Source of the DNA: Gordonia malaquae NBRC 108250
Lineage (GTDB): Bacteria > Actinomycetota > Actinomycetes > Mycobacteriales > Mycobacteriaceae
Assembly: GCF_000344135.1 (NCBI RefSeq)
Contig: NZ_BAOP01000003.1
Location: 230,049-294,048 of the forward strand
Direction: 5' to 3'
Length of the DNA stretch: 64,000 nucleotides
Shown here: in pieces, positions 19,523 to 28,310 of the stretch
Position numbering within the stretch: position 1 is the first letter of the stretch
Layout of the letters: each line of letters starts with the position of its first letter
Translations under genes and position numbers: made by a program
Notes under the pieces: generated by a model
Databases searched by the model: none
Seen by the model: only the letters and a program-made list of their open reading frames with translations
Told to the model about the DNA's origin: nothing

Positions 19523-20034
19523 GAGTCGGATTCGGGTCCGAGAAAGTCCTCCGGCGACACCTGATCGAGGAACTCCCGGAACGCCTCGACAGCTTCGTCA
19601 CTCGAGTCCGACTCCTCCGCGGCAGCGGCCGAATCGTCCTCATCGGGGATCAACAGTCCTGCGTCGTCGAGGACGTCGTCAGACGCGACGATCGGCGCCT
19701 GAACCCGCATGGCCACCGCGATCGCGTCCGACGGTCGCGCCTGGACCACGACGTCGCCGTCGAAGACCATCTCCGCATAGAACGTGCCTTCTTGCATGTC
19801 GACGATCCGGACCTGGACCAGCTCGCGGCCGAACGACTCCACGAGCGAGACGATCAAGTCGTGCGTGAGTGGACGGGGCGGTTCCACGCCGCGTTGCTCC
19901 AGTGCGATCGACGCGGCTTCGCTCTGCCCGATCCAGATCGGCAGGTACCGCGGACCGGTCACCTCACGAAGCAGGAGAACCGGCTGATTCTGTGGGGGCT
20001 CCACTCGGATCCCCACGATGCGCATCTCGCCCAT
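19519..20034 (-). CDS. Bifunctional nuclease family protein (BFN/DUF151)
   Basis: The 171-residue protein has the BFN (DUF151) domain: EMRIVGIRVEPPQNQPVLLLRE, then YLPIWIGQSEAASI, and RPSDAIAVAMR, all typical. Family members are described as having RNase/DNase activity in plants; the bacterial role is unclear. It is the Rv1829 counterpart, transcribed after ftsR. The ATG at 20034 has GAGGAGG at good spacing. The C-terminal 45 residues are acidic and low-complexity, and the TAG stop falls in the end of the MITE-like element, so the original C-terminus may have been altered by the insertion. Confidence 0.87.
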   Translation of the reverse strand: MGEMRIVGIRVEPPQNQPVLLLREVTGPRYLPIWIGQSEAASIALEQRGVEPPRPLTHDLIVSLVESFGRELVQVRIVDMQEGTFYAEMVFDGDVVVQARPSDAIAVAMRVQAPIVASDDVLDDAGLLIPDEDDSAAAAEESDSSDEAVEAFREFLDQVSPEDFLGPESDS

Positions 20035-20065
20035 GTCTCGGGCCTCCTCACAATGACGTGACGTG

Positions 20066-20794
20066 TCAGTCGAGCGCGGTGCGGACCGCGGCCTTGACGA
20101 GCTGAGTGTGGAGCGTGACGGACAGCGCCGCCATTTCTCGCACGAGCTCTTCGGCACGGTCGCGGGCACCGGTCCCCTTGCCCTTGGCAATGGGCCCGGC
20201 GATCTGCGCGACAAGTCCGGCCTCGCGGTCGGCACTCACCTTGAACGCGCGAAGGTGGCGTGTCTCCACGCCGAAGTTCGCGAGCGCCGCGGCGGCCTCC
20301 ACCAGACGCACCGCGTCCTCGTCGAAGAATCCGCCGGGGCCCGACGACAGCAGACCGTTGCGCATCAGCTCGGCGATGAACGCCGAGTCGACACCGGTCC
20401 GCTCGATGAGCGATTCACGGTCCACGCGCCCACCGCGCGACGCGAAGTCGGTGGCGGGTGCGACGGCCGTGCGGGCCGAGGTCAGCAGGCGAGCACCGCC
20501 CGCCGCCTCGGACGTCTGGCCGTCGATGGCGTCGAGCTGCTCGCGGATCACCTTGAGCGGCAGGTAGCGGTCGCGCTGTGCGGTCAGGACGAACCGCAGC
20601 CGTTCGCAGTCCGCATCGCTGAAGCGACGGTACCCCGACGGGGCGCGCTCCGGGGTGACGAGCCCCTCCGCTTCGAGGAAGCGGATCTTCGAGATCGTGA
20701 CGTCCGGGAAATCCTCACTGAGGATCGCCAGGACCGACCCGATCGACATCGTCCGTTCGCCGCCGGCGTCCGAACGTGCGGCGGAAGCGCTCAC
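20066..20794 (-). CDS. ftsR: MerR family regulator FtsR
   Basis: The 242-residue protein matches M. tuberculosis Rv1828: MSIGSVLAILSEDFPDVTISKIRFLE opening, SGYRRFSDADCERLRF wing, and YLPLKVIREQLD, with a long C-terminal region that in Rv1828 forms a second domain. In corynebacteria the ortholog FtsR controls ftsZ and cell division. The GTG start overlaps the garA stop (GTGA), so garA and ftsR are cotranslated. DNA target sites are not proven here, but a perfect 18-base dyad lies upstream of garA. Confidence 0.92.
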   Translation of the reverse strand: MSASAARSDAGGERTMSIGSVLAILSEDFPDVTISKIRFLEAEGLVTPERAPSGYRRFSDADCERLRFVLTAQRDRYLPLKVIREQLDAIDGQTSEAAGGARLLTSARTAVAPATDFASRGGRVDRESLIERTGVDSAFIAELMRNGLLSSGPGGFFDEDAVRLVEAAAALANFGVETRHLRAFKVSADREAGLVAQIAGPIAKGKGTGARDRAEELVREMAALSVTLHTQLVKAAVRTALD

Positions 20795-21234
20795 GCTTCC
20801 CCTGCGCGGGGTCCTGCGAGGAACACCAGACGGAACTTGCCGATCTGGACCTCGTCGCCGTTGGCCAGGGTCGCGGTGTCGACCGGCTCGCGATTGACGT
20901 ACGTGCCGTTCAGGCTGCCCACGTCGACCACCTGGAAGTCGTCGCCGTCACGACGGAACTCCGCGTGGCGACGGCTGACCGTGACGTCGTCCAGGAAGAT
21001 GTCACTGTCGGGATGACGGCCCGACGACGTCGCCGCCTGGTCGAGCAGGAAACGCGAGCCCGCGTTGGGGCCACGCTTGACCACCAGCAGCGCGGTGCCG
21101 GGCGAGAGACGCTCCACACCGGTGTCGGCGGGCTCGCCCGTCGTCGCGGGAGCATCGATCTCCTTGATGAACTCCTCGCGGAAGACCGAAGTCGTCTCCA
21201 CAGGCGCCTCAAAACCGTTGTCGTTACCGGTCAC
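20791..21234 (-). CDS. garA: FHA-domain glycogen accumulation regulator GarA
   Basis: The 147-residue protein is a phospho-switch of central metabolism: unphosphorylated GarA binds and inhibits 2-oxoglutarate dehydrogenase and glutamate dehydrogenase, and phosphorylation by PknB/PknG releases it. The N-terminal ETTSVF motif carries the phosphorylated threonines (T14/T15 here), and the FHA domain shows SSGRHPDSDIFLDDVTVSRRH and DVGSLNGTYVN. I prefer the second of two adjacent GTG codons (21234) because AAGGAG is then 5 bases away; starting at 21237 would add one residue. Position between gcvH and ftsR is as in Rv1827. Confidence 0.95.
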   Translation of the reverse strand: MTGNDNGFEAPVETTSVFREEFIKEIDAPATTGEPADTGVERLSPGTALLVVKRGPNAGSRFLLDQAATSSGRHPDSDIFLDDVTVSRRHAEFRRDGDDFQVVDVGSLNGTYVNREPVDTATLANGDEVQIGKFRLVFLAGPRAGEA

Positions 21235-21316
21235 CACATCTCCTTAACCACTGCGATCGCGTCGTCCGGGGTTCCCGGACTGTGCCACCGCTCGCCTATT
21301 CGTGTGCAACAGATCG

Positions 21317-21334
21317 CGTTTCGACGTTGAAACG
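21317..21334. promoter_or_regulatory. Perfect 18-base dyad in the garA upstream region
   Basis: CGTTTC-GACGTT-GAAACG (6-6-6) is a perfect hyphenated palindrome about 85-100 bases upstream of garA, within the 277-base gap to gcvH. Its quality suggests a regulator site controlling garA-ftsR; which protein binds is unknown. Confidence 0.4.
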
Positions 21335-21511
21335 GCTGCTAGCCGGAAGATCCGGATGGTCACATCCGAACCTACCGTTTTTGTTCACTCACCACCCGGG
21401 GTCGGGCGGGAACGAACGAACACTGGCAATCATATCCGTCCCCACCGGGTCGGTGAGGGTTCGTCGACGCTGACGTGACGGATCGTTAGCCAATCGTTCA
21501 GATTGGGCCGC

Positions 21512-21916
21512 TCAGCCGCCGATGACTGCGGCGTAACCGGCAGCGTCGAGCAGATCGTCGAGCAGCGCATCGAGGTCGACGTCGTCGCCGACGGTGATCT
21601 CGACCAGCCAGCCGTCGTCGTAGGGCGACGAGTTGACGAGTTCCGGGGCGCCGTCGAGTGCGTCGTTGGCCGCCGAGACGGTTCCGTCGATGGGTCCGTA
21701 GATGTCGGAGACGCTCTTGGTCGACTCGACCTCGGCGAACGACTCGCCGGTCTCGACCGCGCTGTCGGCGTCGGGGAGCTGAACGAACACGACGTCGCCC
21801 AGCGCATCCTGCGCGAAGTCGGTGATGCCGACGCGGACGGTCTTGTCGCCCACCTTCGAGATCCACTCGTGCTCGGCGGTGTACTTGAGATTCTCGGGGA
21901 TCTTCGTGTCGCTCAC
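21512..21916 (-). CDS. gcvH: Glycine cleavage system H protein
   Basis: The 134-residue lipoyl carrier shuttles the aminomethyl group from GcvP to GcvT. The lipoylated lysine is K67 in AEVESTKSVSD, with EHEWI near the N-terminus and SPYDDGWLVEI after it, as in all GcvH. The GTG start follows a GAGAGG ribosome site. A -10-like TAGAGT (21981-21986 on the minus strand) lies about 65 bases upstream. Unlike in M. tuberculosis, the gene is directly downstream of pgsA2. Confidence 0.95.
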   Translation of the reverse strand: MSDTKIPENLKYTAEHEWISKVGDKTVRVGITDFAQDALGDVVFVQLPDADSAVETGESFAEVESTKSVSDIYGPIDGTVSAANDALDGAPELVNSSPYDDGWLVEITVGDDVDLDALLDDLLDAAGYAAVIGG

Positions 21917-22024
21917 GACAACTGCCTCTCTGGTTCGGACGGACTACGCCAGGAGCACTCCCCCGACGTGACGGAACAGAACTCTATCGTCTGCGGTGCC
22001 GCCGTCATGGCGGAGGGCGCAGAT

Positions 22025-22633
22025 TCAGGCCCGAACCGACGGCATCCTGCGGATGACGTCGATCGTCTGAATCCAGTACAGGACGAGCGTCCACACGTAC
22101 AGGCCGACGCCCCACAGCAGGAAAGCCCACCCGAACGGGTAGGTGATCGTCCCGACAAGACCGTCGATCTGGCCGGCCAACAGCCAGGGGAACGAACTCA
22201 TCAGAGCGAATGTGGCGGCCTTCCCGACGTACAGGGTCGGAAGGGCACGCACGCCACGAGAGGCCAGCAACGGCGCCGTCGCGAACAGCAGGACGTCTCG
22301 GCCGACGATCACCGCGATCAGCCACCACGGAACGAACTCGCGGAGACCGAAGCAGATCGGGATGACGATGACGTACAGGCGGTCGGCCGCAGGATCGAGA
22401 AGAGCGCCGAGCTTCGACGACTGCCCCAGCCACCGCGCGAGTTTGCCGTCGAGCCAGTCGGTCAGACCGGACACGAACAGCACCACGAACGCCCAGCCTG
22501 CCGACTCCTCCACCATGAGGAGCCAGATGAACACCGGGATCAACGCCAAGCGCAGCACACTCAGCGCATTCGGCACCGTCCAGATCGCGTCGCTCTTCTC
22601 CGGCGCGACCCGCGGCGACGGCTCCTCGGTCAC
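22025..22633 (-). CDS. pgsA2: CDP-alcohol phosphatidyltransferase (PgsA2-type)
   Basis: The 202-residue integral membrane enzyme has the complete CDP-alcohol phosphotransferase motif: D59, D62-G63, A66-R67, G76, D80 and D84 (Dx2DGx2ARx8Gx3Dx3D) and about five to six membrane helices. It would transfer a phosphatidyl group from CDP-diacylglycerol to an alcohol; the acceptor of the mycolata PgsA2 (Rv1822) is not certain, perhaps glycerol phosphate. The GTG start overlaps the secA2 stop (GTGA), as in the secA2-pgsA2 pair of mycobacteria. Confidence 0.92.
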   Translation of the reverse strand: MTEEPSPRVAPEKSDAIWTVPNALSVLRLALIPVFIWLLMVEESAGWAFVVLFVSGLTDWLDGKLARWLGQSSKLGALLDPAADRLYVIVIPICFGLREFVPWWLIAVIVGRDVLLFATAPLLASRGVRALPTLYVGKAATFALMSSFPWLLAGQIDGLVGTITYPFGWAFLLWGVGLYVWTLVLYWIQTIDVIRRMPSVRA

Positions 22634-24924
22634 CGGAAGATGCCCACGATCCCCTGGACGGCCTGGGCGCCGGCGGATGCGAAGTGGTTCTCGTGGACCA
22701 GGTAGGTCCAGGTCATCGTCGAACGGTGCATGTCGGCGTCGTCGAAGTCGATGCCGTCTTCGGTGATCGTCGCGGTCGTGAACGTCTCGCGTGCCGCCTC
22801 CATCGCCTCGTCGACGAGTTTGGTGAACTCGGCGAAGATCAACTTGTGGAACTCCTCGAGCGGACTCTGCTGGCCGAGCGCACGGAGGTGGATGCTGGCC
22901 TGCACGTCCGCGACATACGCCAGATGGTCGGCCCACGCGCGGTCGAGGTGGAACAGCACGATCTGTCGGGCCACGTCTTCGAGGACGTCGTCGCCGATCG
23001 TCTCCGACAGTTCCTCGTAGCGCTCGGTCTCGAGGTCCTTCAGGTCGGTGAGCGCCTGGTCGGTCTTGAGAATCGACATGCGGCGACGCACGATCGAATT
23101 GCGCTGCTCGTTGACCTGAGCGTTGAAGTTCCACGTGTTGGCGTGCAACTGCAGCATCGCGCCTTCGGCGATCCGCTGGGCCTGCTGGACGATCTCCACA
23201 CCGCGAGGTCCCATCGAACCGTCGCTGTCGATCGGCTGCGACTCCCGCAGGTGTGTGTGGTTCTTGGTGACGAGCGGGTCCTCGAGGCTGGAGAAGAACA
23301 CCGACCGGCCCGGGTCGCCCTGGCGACCGGCACGGCCGCGGAGCTGATTGTCCAGGCGTTCGGTGTCGTATCGCCCGGTTCCGACCACGCACAGGCCGCC
23401 GAGCTCGACGACCTCGTCGCGTGCCTCGTCGTCGCCGTCCGATCCGCCGAGTCGGATGTCGGTGCCGCGGCCAGCCATCTGCGTCGAGACGGTGACAGCG
23501 CTCTTGCGGCCGGCCTCGGCGATGATCGCGGCCTCCTCCGGGTCGTTCTTCGCATTCAGCACCACCGATGTGACACCGGCACGCTCCAGGAAGTACGCGA
23601 GCTCTTCGGACTGCGCGACGTCGTGCGTGCCGATCAGGACCGGCTGTCCGGTCTCATGAACGGTCTGCACGTACTCGACGACGGCCTCCATCTTGTTGGC
23701 CTTGTTGTCGTAGACCCGGTCCGGTTCGTCTTCACGGACGTTGGGCATGTTCGACGGGATCTGCGACACGCCCAGGTTGTAGAACTGGCGGAGCTGCTCG
23801 CCTGCGGCGATTGCCGTTCCGGTCATGCCCGCAACCCGCGGGTAGCGGCTCATCAACGCCTGGACGGTGATCGTGTCGATGACCTCGCCTGCCGCGGTCG
23901 GCTTGAGCCCCTCCTTGTACTCGACGGCCGCCTGAACGCCGTCGGGCCAACGCTGGAGACGGGCCACACGGCCGCGCGACGCGTTGATCAAGTGGACGCC
24001 GCCGTCCCGCACGATGTAGTGGACGTCGCGTTCGAGCAGGTAGTAGGCGTAGAGCGCGACGTTGACGTGCACGAGAGTCGTGCCGACGTGGTCGTCGCCG
24101 TAGATGTCGATGCCGCCGAGCGTGTCCTCGACGAACCTGGCGCCTTCCTCGGTCAGCGAGACGTTGCGGCCGTCGGTGTCGACGTCGTAATGCTTGCTCT
24201 TGAGGTGCGAGACGACTTCGTGGATCGCACTGTTGGGCGTCTCGGCCTCTGTCGAGCCGGCCAAGATCAGGGGAACGAGGGCTTCGTCGACGAGCACCGA
24301 ATCGGCTTCGTCGACGAGGACGACTTCGGGGACCGGCGCGACGAGTTCGTCCTCGTGCAGTGCCAGCTGATCGCGGAGGACGTCGAAGCCGATCTCGTTG
24401 ACCGACGCGTATGTGACGTCGCATTCGTAGGCGGCTCGTCGCTCGTCGCGGGTCGAATGCTCGGAGATCGCGCCGACGGTCACGCCGAAGAGGTCGTAGA
24501 GAGGGCGCATCCATTCGGCGTCGCGGCCGGCGAGGTAGTCGTTCACCGAGACGACGTGAACGTGTTTGCCTTCGAGGGCGTAACCGATCGCGGCGATCGC
24601 TCCGGCGAGCGTCTTGCCCTCACCGGTCGCCATCTCGACGACGTCGCCGTCGAGCATCCGAAGGGCGCCCTGCAGCTGGACGTCGAACGGCGTCATCGAC
24701 ACCGCACGGGAACCCGCCTCCCGAATCAGTGCGAGGAACTTGACCCGGCCGTCGACGGTCTCGATCTCGAGCTCTGCCGCCTCACCTGCGAATTCATCGT
24801 CCTTGAGCTCCTGAGCCCACGACTCGTGCTCGTGCGACTTCTCGATCAACGAGATGGACTGCGACTGGTTGCGCGACGCCTGAGCGCCGAGCAGGCGCCA
24901 CATGGCGTTCGAGAACTTACCCAC
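22630..24924 (-). CDS. secA2: Accessory preprotein translocase ATPase SecA2
   Basis: The 764-residue protein is shorter than the housekeeping SecA (about 900-950) and lacks the C-terminal zinc-binding tail, the SecA2 hallmark. Walker A is ATGEGKT (residues 99-105) and Walker B VDEADSVL (205-208), followed by MTGTA and the second RecA domain [16 protein letters not shown]. SecA2 exports a restricted set of proteins in mycobacteria. The GTG start [12 protein letters not shown] also matches the family. It forms an overlapping pair with pgsA2. Confidence 0.95.
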   Translation of the reverse strand: MGKFSNAMWRLLGAQASRNQSQSISLIEKSHEHESWAQELKDDEFAGEAAELEIETVDGRVKFLALIREAGSRAVSMTPFDVQLQGALRMLDGDVVEMATGEGKTLAGAIAAIGYALEGKHVHVVSVNDYLAGRDAEWMRPLYDLFGVTVGAISEHSTRDERRAAYECDVTYASVNEIGFDVLRDQLALHEDELVAPVPEVVLVDEADSVLVDEALVPLILAGSTEAETPNSAIHEVVSHLKSKHYDVDTDGRNVSLTEEGARFVEDTLGGIDIYGDDHVGTTLVHVNVALYAYYLLERDVHYIVRDGGVHLINASRGRVARLQRWPDGVQAAVEYKEGLKPTAAGEVIDTITVQALMSRYPRVAGMTGTAIAAGEQLRQFYNLGVSQIPSNMPNVREDEPDRVYDNKANKMEAVVEYVQTVHETGQPVLIGTHDVAQSEELAYFLERAGVTSVVLNAKNDPEEAAIIAEAGRKSAVTVSTQMAGRGTDIRLGGSDGDDEARDEVVELGGLCVVGTGRYDTERLDNQLRGRAGRQGDPGRSVFFSSLEDPLVTKNHTHLRESQPIDSDGSMGPRGVEIVQQAQRIAEGAMLQLHANTWNFNAQVNEQRNSIVRRRMSILKTDQALTDLKDLETERYEELSETIGDDVLEDVARQIVLFHLDRAWADHLAYVADVQASIHLRALGQQSPLEEFHKLIFAEFTKLVDEAMEAARETFTTATITEDGIDFDDADMHRSTMTWTYLVHENHFASAGAQAVQGIVGIFR

Positions 24925-25023
24925 TAGCTACCTGTTCCTCACGTGATGGTGGTGTCCGATCGTGATCTACCGTACGCGGCGCGGCGCATGATCGGCCGCT
25001 GCGGCTGCACTACCGTTGCCCTC

Positions 25024-25875
25024 ATGGAACACCGACACGACCGCGGCCCCATCCGCTGGACCCGGCTCATCCCTCTGATCGCAGCCGTCGGCGCGGCGGC
25101 GCTCGGGATCACTTCGTGCGGTTCGGACACCTCGTCCTCCGCGTCCTGGACCCCGGACCCTGCGGCACTCGACGGCAAGACCTACGTGTCGGACGACGCC
25201 ACGAACCAGGTGGTGCCGGGCAACGGACCACTCACCGTGTCGTTCGGCGCCAAGGGCCAGATCAGCGTGAACGGCGGGTGCAACGGCCACGGCGGAACAG
25301 CCGCGTTCGACGGCGGCACGATCACCGTCAGCGGCCTCGTCGGCACGATGATGGCCTGCCCACCACCACGCGACAAGGTCGACGGCTGGATCAACACCCT
25401 GTTCGAGTCCCCGGTCACGTGGCGACTGGACGGTCGAACCCTGACGTTGAAGGGCGACGATGTCACTCTCACCCTCAACGAACGCGTGACGCGTGCCGTC
25501 GCGGGGACCACGTGGACGGTCAAGGCGTTGGTCCGGAACGAAGCCGTCGAGAGCTCGGCGGTCATCGAGAGGGTCAAGCCGACCGTGCGGATCGGCGCCG
25601 ACGGATCGTTCACCGGTTTCGCGGGCTGCAACCAGATGCACGGCGACGCGACGGTCGTCGGCTCCGGGAGCGAGCAGAAGGTCACCTTCGGCCCGATCGC
25701 GACGACCCGCAAGATGTGCCCACCGGAGGTGATGGACGTCGAGCAGGCGGTGACCGCGGCACTCGACGGCGAGGTCACAGCGGTGGTGGACGGTGACGAA
25801 CTGCGACTGACGAACGTCAAGAACCCGACGATCGGACTTCGACTCACCGCGGCACCGGCGACTGCGGGCAACTGA
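25024..25875 (+). CDS. Lipoprotein with two META (DUF306) domains
   Basis: The 283-residue lipoprotein has a basic N-terminus, a hydrophobic segment and a lipobox GITSC (acylated Cys at residue 32). Two META domains follow: NGGCNGHGGTAAF with MMACPPP (about 60-145) and AGCNQMHGDATV with RKMCPPEVMDVEQAV (about 160-275). META domains occur in HslJ-type proteins linked to outer-layer stress or motility; the ligand is unknown. TACCGT stands 7 bases before the ATG, so the mRNA is probably leaderless; there is no ribosome site. Confidence 0.88.
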   Translation: MEHRHDRGPIRWTRLIPLIAAVGAAALGITSCGSDTSSSASWTPDPAALDGKTYVSDDATNQVVPGNGPLTVSFGAKGQISVNGGCNGHGGTAAFDGGTITVSGLVGTMMACPPPRDKVDGWINTLFESPVTWRLDGRTLTLKGDDVTLTLNERVTRAVAGTTWTVKALVRNEAVESSAVIERVKPTVRIGADGSFTGFAGCNQMHGDATVVGSGSEQKVTFGPIATTRKMCPPEVMDVEQAVTAALDGEVTAVVDGDELRLTNVKNPTIGLRLTAAPATAGN

Positions 25876-25902
25876 GCGCAGCCGACCTCTAAGATCGTCC
25901 GC

Positions 25903-26739
25903 ATGGCGAAGAATCCGGCACCTGCCGCGGAAACCAAACTCCCCAAGGACGTGTACGAAGCCGAACTGTTCCGGCTGCAGACAGAGCTCGTCGCGCTGCA
26001 GGAGTGGGTGCGAGCTACCGGTGCGCGTGTCGTCGTGATCTTCGAAGGCCGAGACGCCGCAGGCAAGGGCGGCGCAATCAAGCGCATCACCGAGTACCTC
26101 AGCCCTCGCATCTGCCGCGTCGAGGCACTGCCCGCCCCGACCGACCGCGAGCGTGGTCAGTGGTACTACCAGCGATATGTCGAGAAGCTCCCCACCAAAG
26201 GTGAGATCGTCCTGCTCGACCGCTCCTGGTACAACCGGGCAGGTGTCGAGAAGGTCATGGGCTTCTGCACACCGGAGGAGCACACCCGTTTCCTGCGACA
26301 GACGCCGATCTTCGAGCAGATGCTGATCGACGACGGAATCCTGCTGCGGAAGTATTGGTTCTCGGTGTCCGACGACGAGCAGTTGCGTCGATTCCGCGCA
26401 CGCCGTGACGACCCGGTCCGCCAGTGGAAACTCAGCCCGATGGACCTCGAGTCGGTGTACCGGTGGGAGGACTACTCTCGCGCCAAAGACGAGATGATGG
26501 TCCACACCGACACGTTGACCAGCCCTTGGTTCGTCGTCGAGTCGGACCACAAGAAGAACGCGCGAATCAACATGATCTCGCACCTGCTGTCGACGATTCC
26601 GTTCACGCACATCGAGACCGAACGCGTGAAGCTGCCGAAGAAGCCGATCGCCACCGGCAATTATCACCGTCCGCCGCGCTCGCTCTCGAAGTTCGTTCCC
26701 GATCACGTCGCGACGCTTCTCGGCGACCGCGAGAACTGA
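25903..26739 (+). CDS. ppk2: Polyphosphate kinase 2
   Basis: The 278-residue enzyme reversibly moves phosphate between polyphosphate and nucleotides (mainly making GTP or ATP from NDP). Walker A is EGRDAAGKGG (residues 48-57), the lid and Walker B region DRSWYNRAGVEKVMGFCT (105-122), and the conserved SPMDLESVYRWEDYSRAKD follows. The length and single domain suggest class I PPK2. TAAGAT at 25890-25895, 7 bases ahead of the ATG, indicates a leaderless transcript starting in the short gap after the META lipoprotein. Confidence 0.94.
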   Translation: MAKNPAPAAETKLPKDVYEAELFRLQTELVALQEWVRATGARVVVIFEGRDAAGKGGAIKRITEYLSPRICRVEALPAPTDRERGQWYYQRYVEKLPTKGEIVLLDRSWYNRAGVEKVMGFCTPEEHTRFLRQTPIFEQMLIDDGILLRKYWFSVSDDEQLRRFRARRDDPVRQWKLSPMDLESVYRWEDYSRAKDEMMVHTDTLTSPWFVVESDHKKNARINMISHLLSTIPFTHIETERVKLPKKPIATGNYHRPPRSLSKFVPDHVATLLGDREN

Positions 26740-26743
26740 CACG

Positions 26744-27997
26744 ATGGCGCTTCCCTCCGTCACCGAGGTCGCCCAGCGAACCCGGTCGGTGCGCTTCAAG
26801 GTGCGCTCACGTGTCGATTCGGCAGACCTGATCTACCTGGTCACCACGGCAGGCTTCCCGAACTTCGGCGACGAGTTGATCACCGAGGCCTGGCTGCGGC
26901 ACATCGCCGTCCGCAGGCCGATGGCGCGGGTCGTCGTCGACTCACCTCGTCCCGGTCAAGCATCGCTGCTGCTCCGACACGCCAATCGACGCGCGGTGTT
27001 CGTCGACACACTGTGGGAGCTGGTTCATCACGCGCTGTCCCCGGACGCCCACGACGTCGATCCCGACGCGCCGTGGGAGTGGGTCGCCGACACTGCGAGC
27101 AGGCTCGGCGCGTCACCCCGCAACGACGCCGGGATCGACATGCTGCTCCGGGCGGGAACGATCCATCTGGTGGGCGGCGGATTCGTCAACGCCGTGTGGC
27201 CGCATCACGGAGCCCTCCTGTCCGCGATGGCCGCCGTCGCTGAGAAGACCGGGGCGCGGACCGTTGCGACGGGCGCCGGTTTCACTCCGGCGATCGATGG
27301 AGCTGCGGGTGCCGCGATGCTCGCCGCCGCCTCCCGCTTCGACGTCCTCGACGTCCGTGACGCACCGACCGAGACGCTGCTCGCCGGCGCCCCCGGCCTG
27401 TCGCGGACGGGAGACGACGCCTGGCTCTCCCCCATACTCACTCGTCCTCGCACACCGGCCGGCGCCGGCGTCGTGCTGTGCGCTCAGAGCGATCTCACGG
27501 ACACGTTCTCCTGGGACGGGCGGACGGGAACCGATGCCCTCGCGTCGTTCATCCGGGCCACCCTGGACGCCTGGGAGGTGCCGGGCCGAGACGTGACCGT
27601 CGTCGAGTGCATCCCGGGCCACGACTACACCATCCCGACGATGCTCGCCGATCGTCTCGAGGGCGCGGCGGTGATCCCGTTCCGGAACCTGTGGCGCGAC
27701 GGGCTGCCCGTCAACCGCGGCACCTGGCTGTCGACGAGGTACCACCCGCACATGATCGCCGCCGCGGCGGGCGATTCGGGGGTCGCGATCTCGGCGAGCA
27801 CGGACTACTACGCCACCAAGCATCAGGCTTTGGTCGATGCAGGGTCGGCATGGACCGTGGTGTCCGGTGGCGTCGACCTGCAGACTCCGGCGCGCCCCAC
27901 CGCAGGCGGGTACACGCCGGAGGCGGTGCAGGAGAACGTCAGGCGGAAGAAGTCGCTCGCCGACAGCCTCTATCCGATCGGTGTCCGTATCAGGTAG
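26744..27997 (+). CDS. Polysaccharide pyruvyl transferase family protein
   Basis: The 417-residue protein belongs to the CsaB/WcaK-type pyruvyl transferase fold: an N-terminal Rossmann-like half starting VTTAGFPNFGDELITEAWL, GTIHLVGGGFVN, and a C-terminal half with TWLSTRYHPHMIAAAAGDSGVAISA, where RxHxH is the family's active-site feature. It would add pyruvate ketals to a cell-surface glycan, or a related transfer; the glycan is unknown and no other polysaccharide genes are nearby. It is 4 bases after ppk2 and probably cotranscribed. Confidence 0.82.
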   Translation: MALPSVTEVAQRTRSVRFKVRSRVDSADLIYLVTTAGFPNFGDELITEAWLRHIAVRRPMARVVVDSPRPGQASLLLRHANRRAVFVDTLWELVHHALSPDAHDVDPDAPWEWVADTASRLGASPRNDAGIDMLLRAGTIHLVGGGFVNAVWPHHGALLSAMAAVAEKTGARTVATGAGFTPAIDGAAGAAMLAAASRFDVLDVRDAPTETLLAGAPGLSRTGDDAWLSPILTRPRTPAGAGVVLCAQSDLTDTFSWDGRTGTDALASFIRATLDAWEVPGRDVTVVECIPGHDYTIPTMLADRLEGAAVIPFRNLWRDGLPVNRGTWLSTRYHPHMIAAAAGDSGVAISASTDYYATKHQALVDAGSAWTVVSGGVDLQTPARPTAGGYTPEAVQENVRRKKSLADSLYPIGVRIR

Positions 27998-28010
27998 AGT
28001 CGGCGCTTCT

Positions 28011-28307
28011 ATGTGGATCGGTACTCTTGAATTCGATTTCCTTCTCGGTGACGTGCACTCCCTCAAGGAGAAGCGTTCAGTCGTCCGGCCGATCATCGCC
28101 GAGATCCGCCGCAAATACTCCGTCTCGGTCGCCGAGACGGATCATCTCGACCTTCACCGCCGAGCCGGTGTCGGAGTCGCCGTCGTCAACTCCGACATCG
28201 CACACCTGACCGATGTTCTGGACACCCTCGAACGTCACGGCGCTTCCCGACCAGACGTGACGCTCTTGTCCGTCCGTCGACGCGTCGTCGACACCGACGA
28301 ACTGTAG
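28011..28307 (+). CDS. DUF503 domain protein
   Basis: The 98-residue protein is a complete DUF503 domain: MWIGTLEFDFLLGDVHSLKEKRSVVRPI, KYSVSVAETDHLDLHRRAGVGVAVV. Family members (YlxP-like) are often linked to ribosome maturation factor genes; the function is unresolved. It follows the pyruvyl transferase by 13 bases and ends 3 bases from the converging MFS gene. Confidence 0.88.
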   Translation: MWIGTLEFDFLLGDVHSLKEKRSVVRPIIAEIRRKYSVSVAETDHLDLHRRAGVGVAVVNSDIAHLTDVLDTLERHGASRPDVTLLSVRRRVVDTDEL

Positions 28308-28310
28308 ACG

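Noticed and set aside
22684..24927. Open frame of about 750 codons opposite secA2
   Set aside because: Antisense shadow with no motif; secA2 shows all its ATPase motifs on the other strand.
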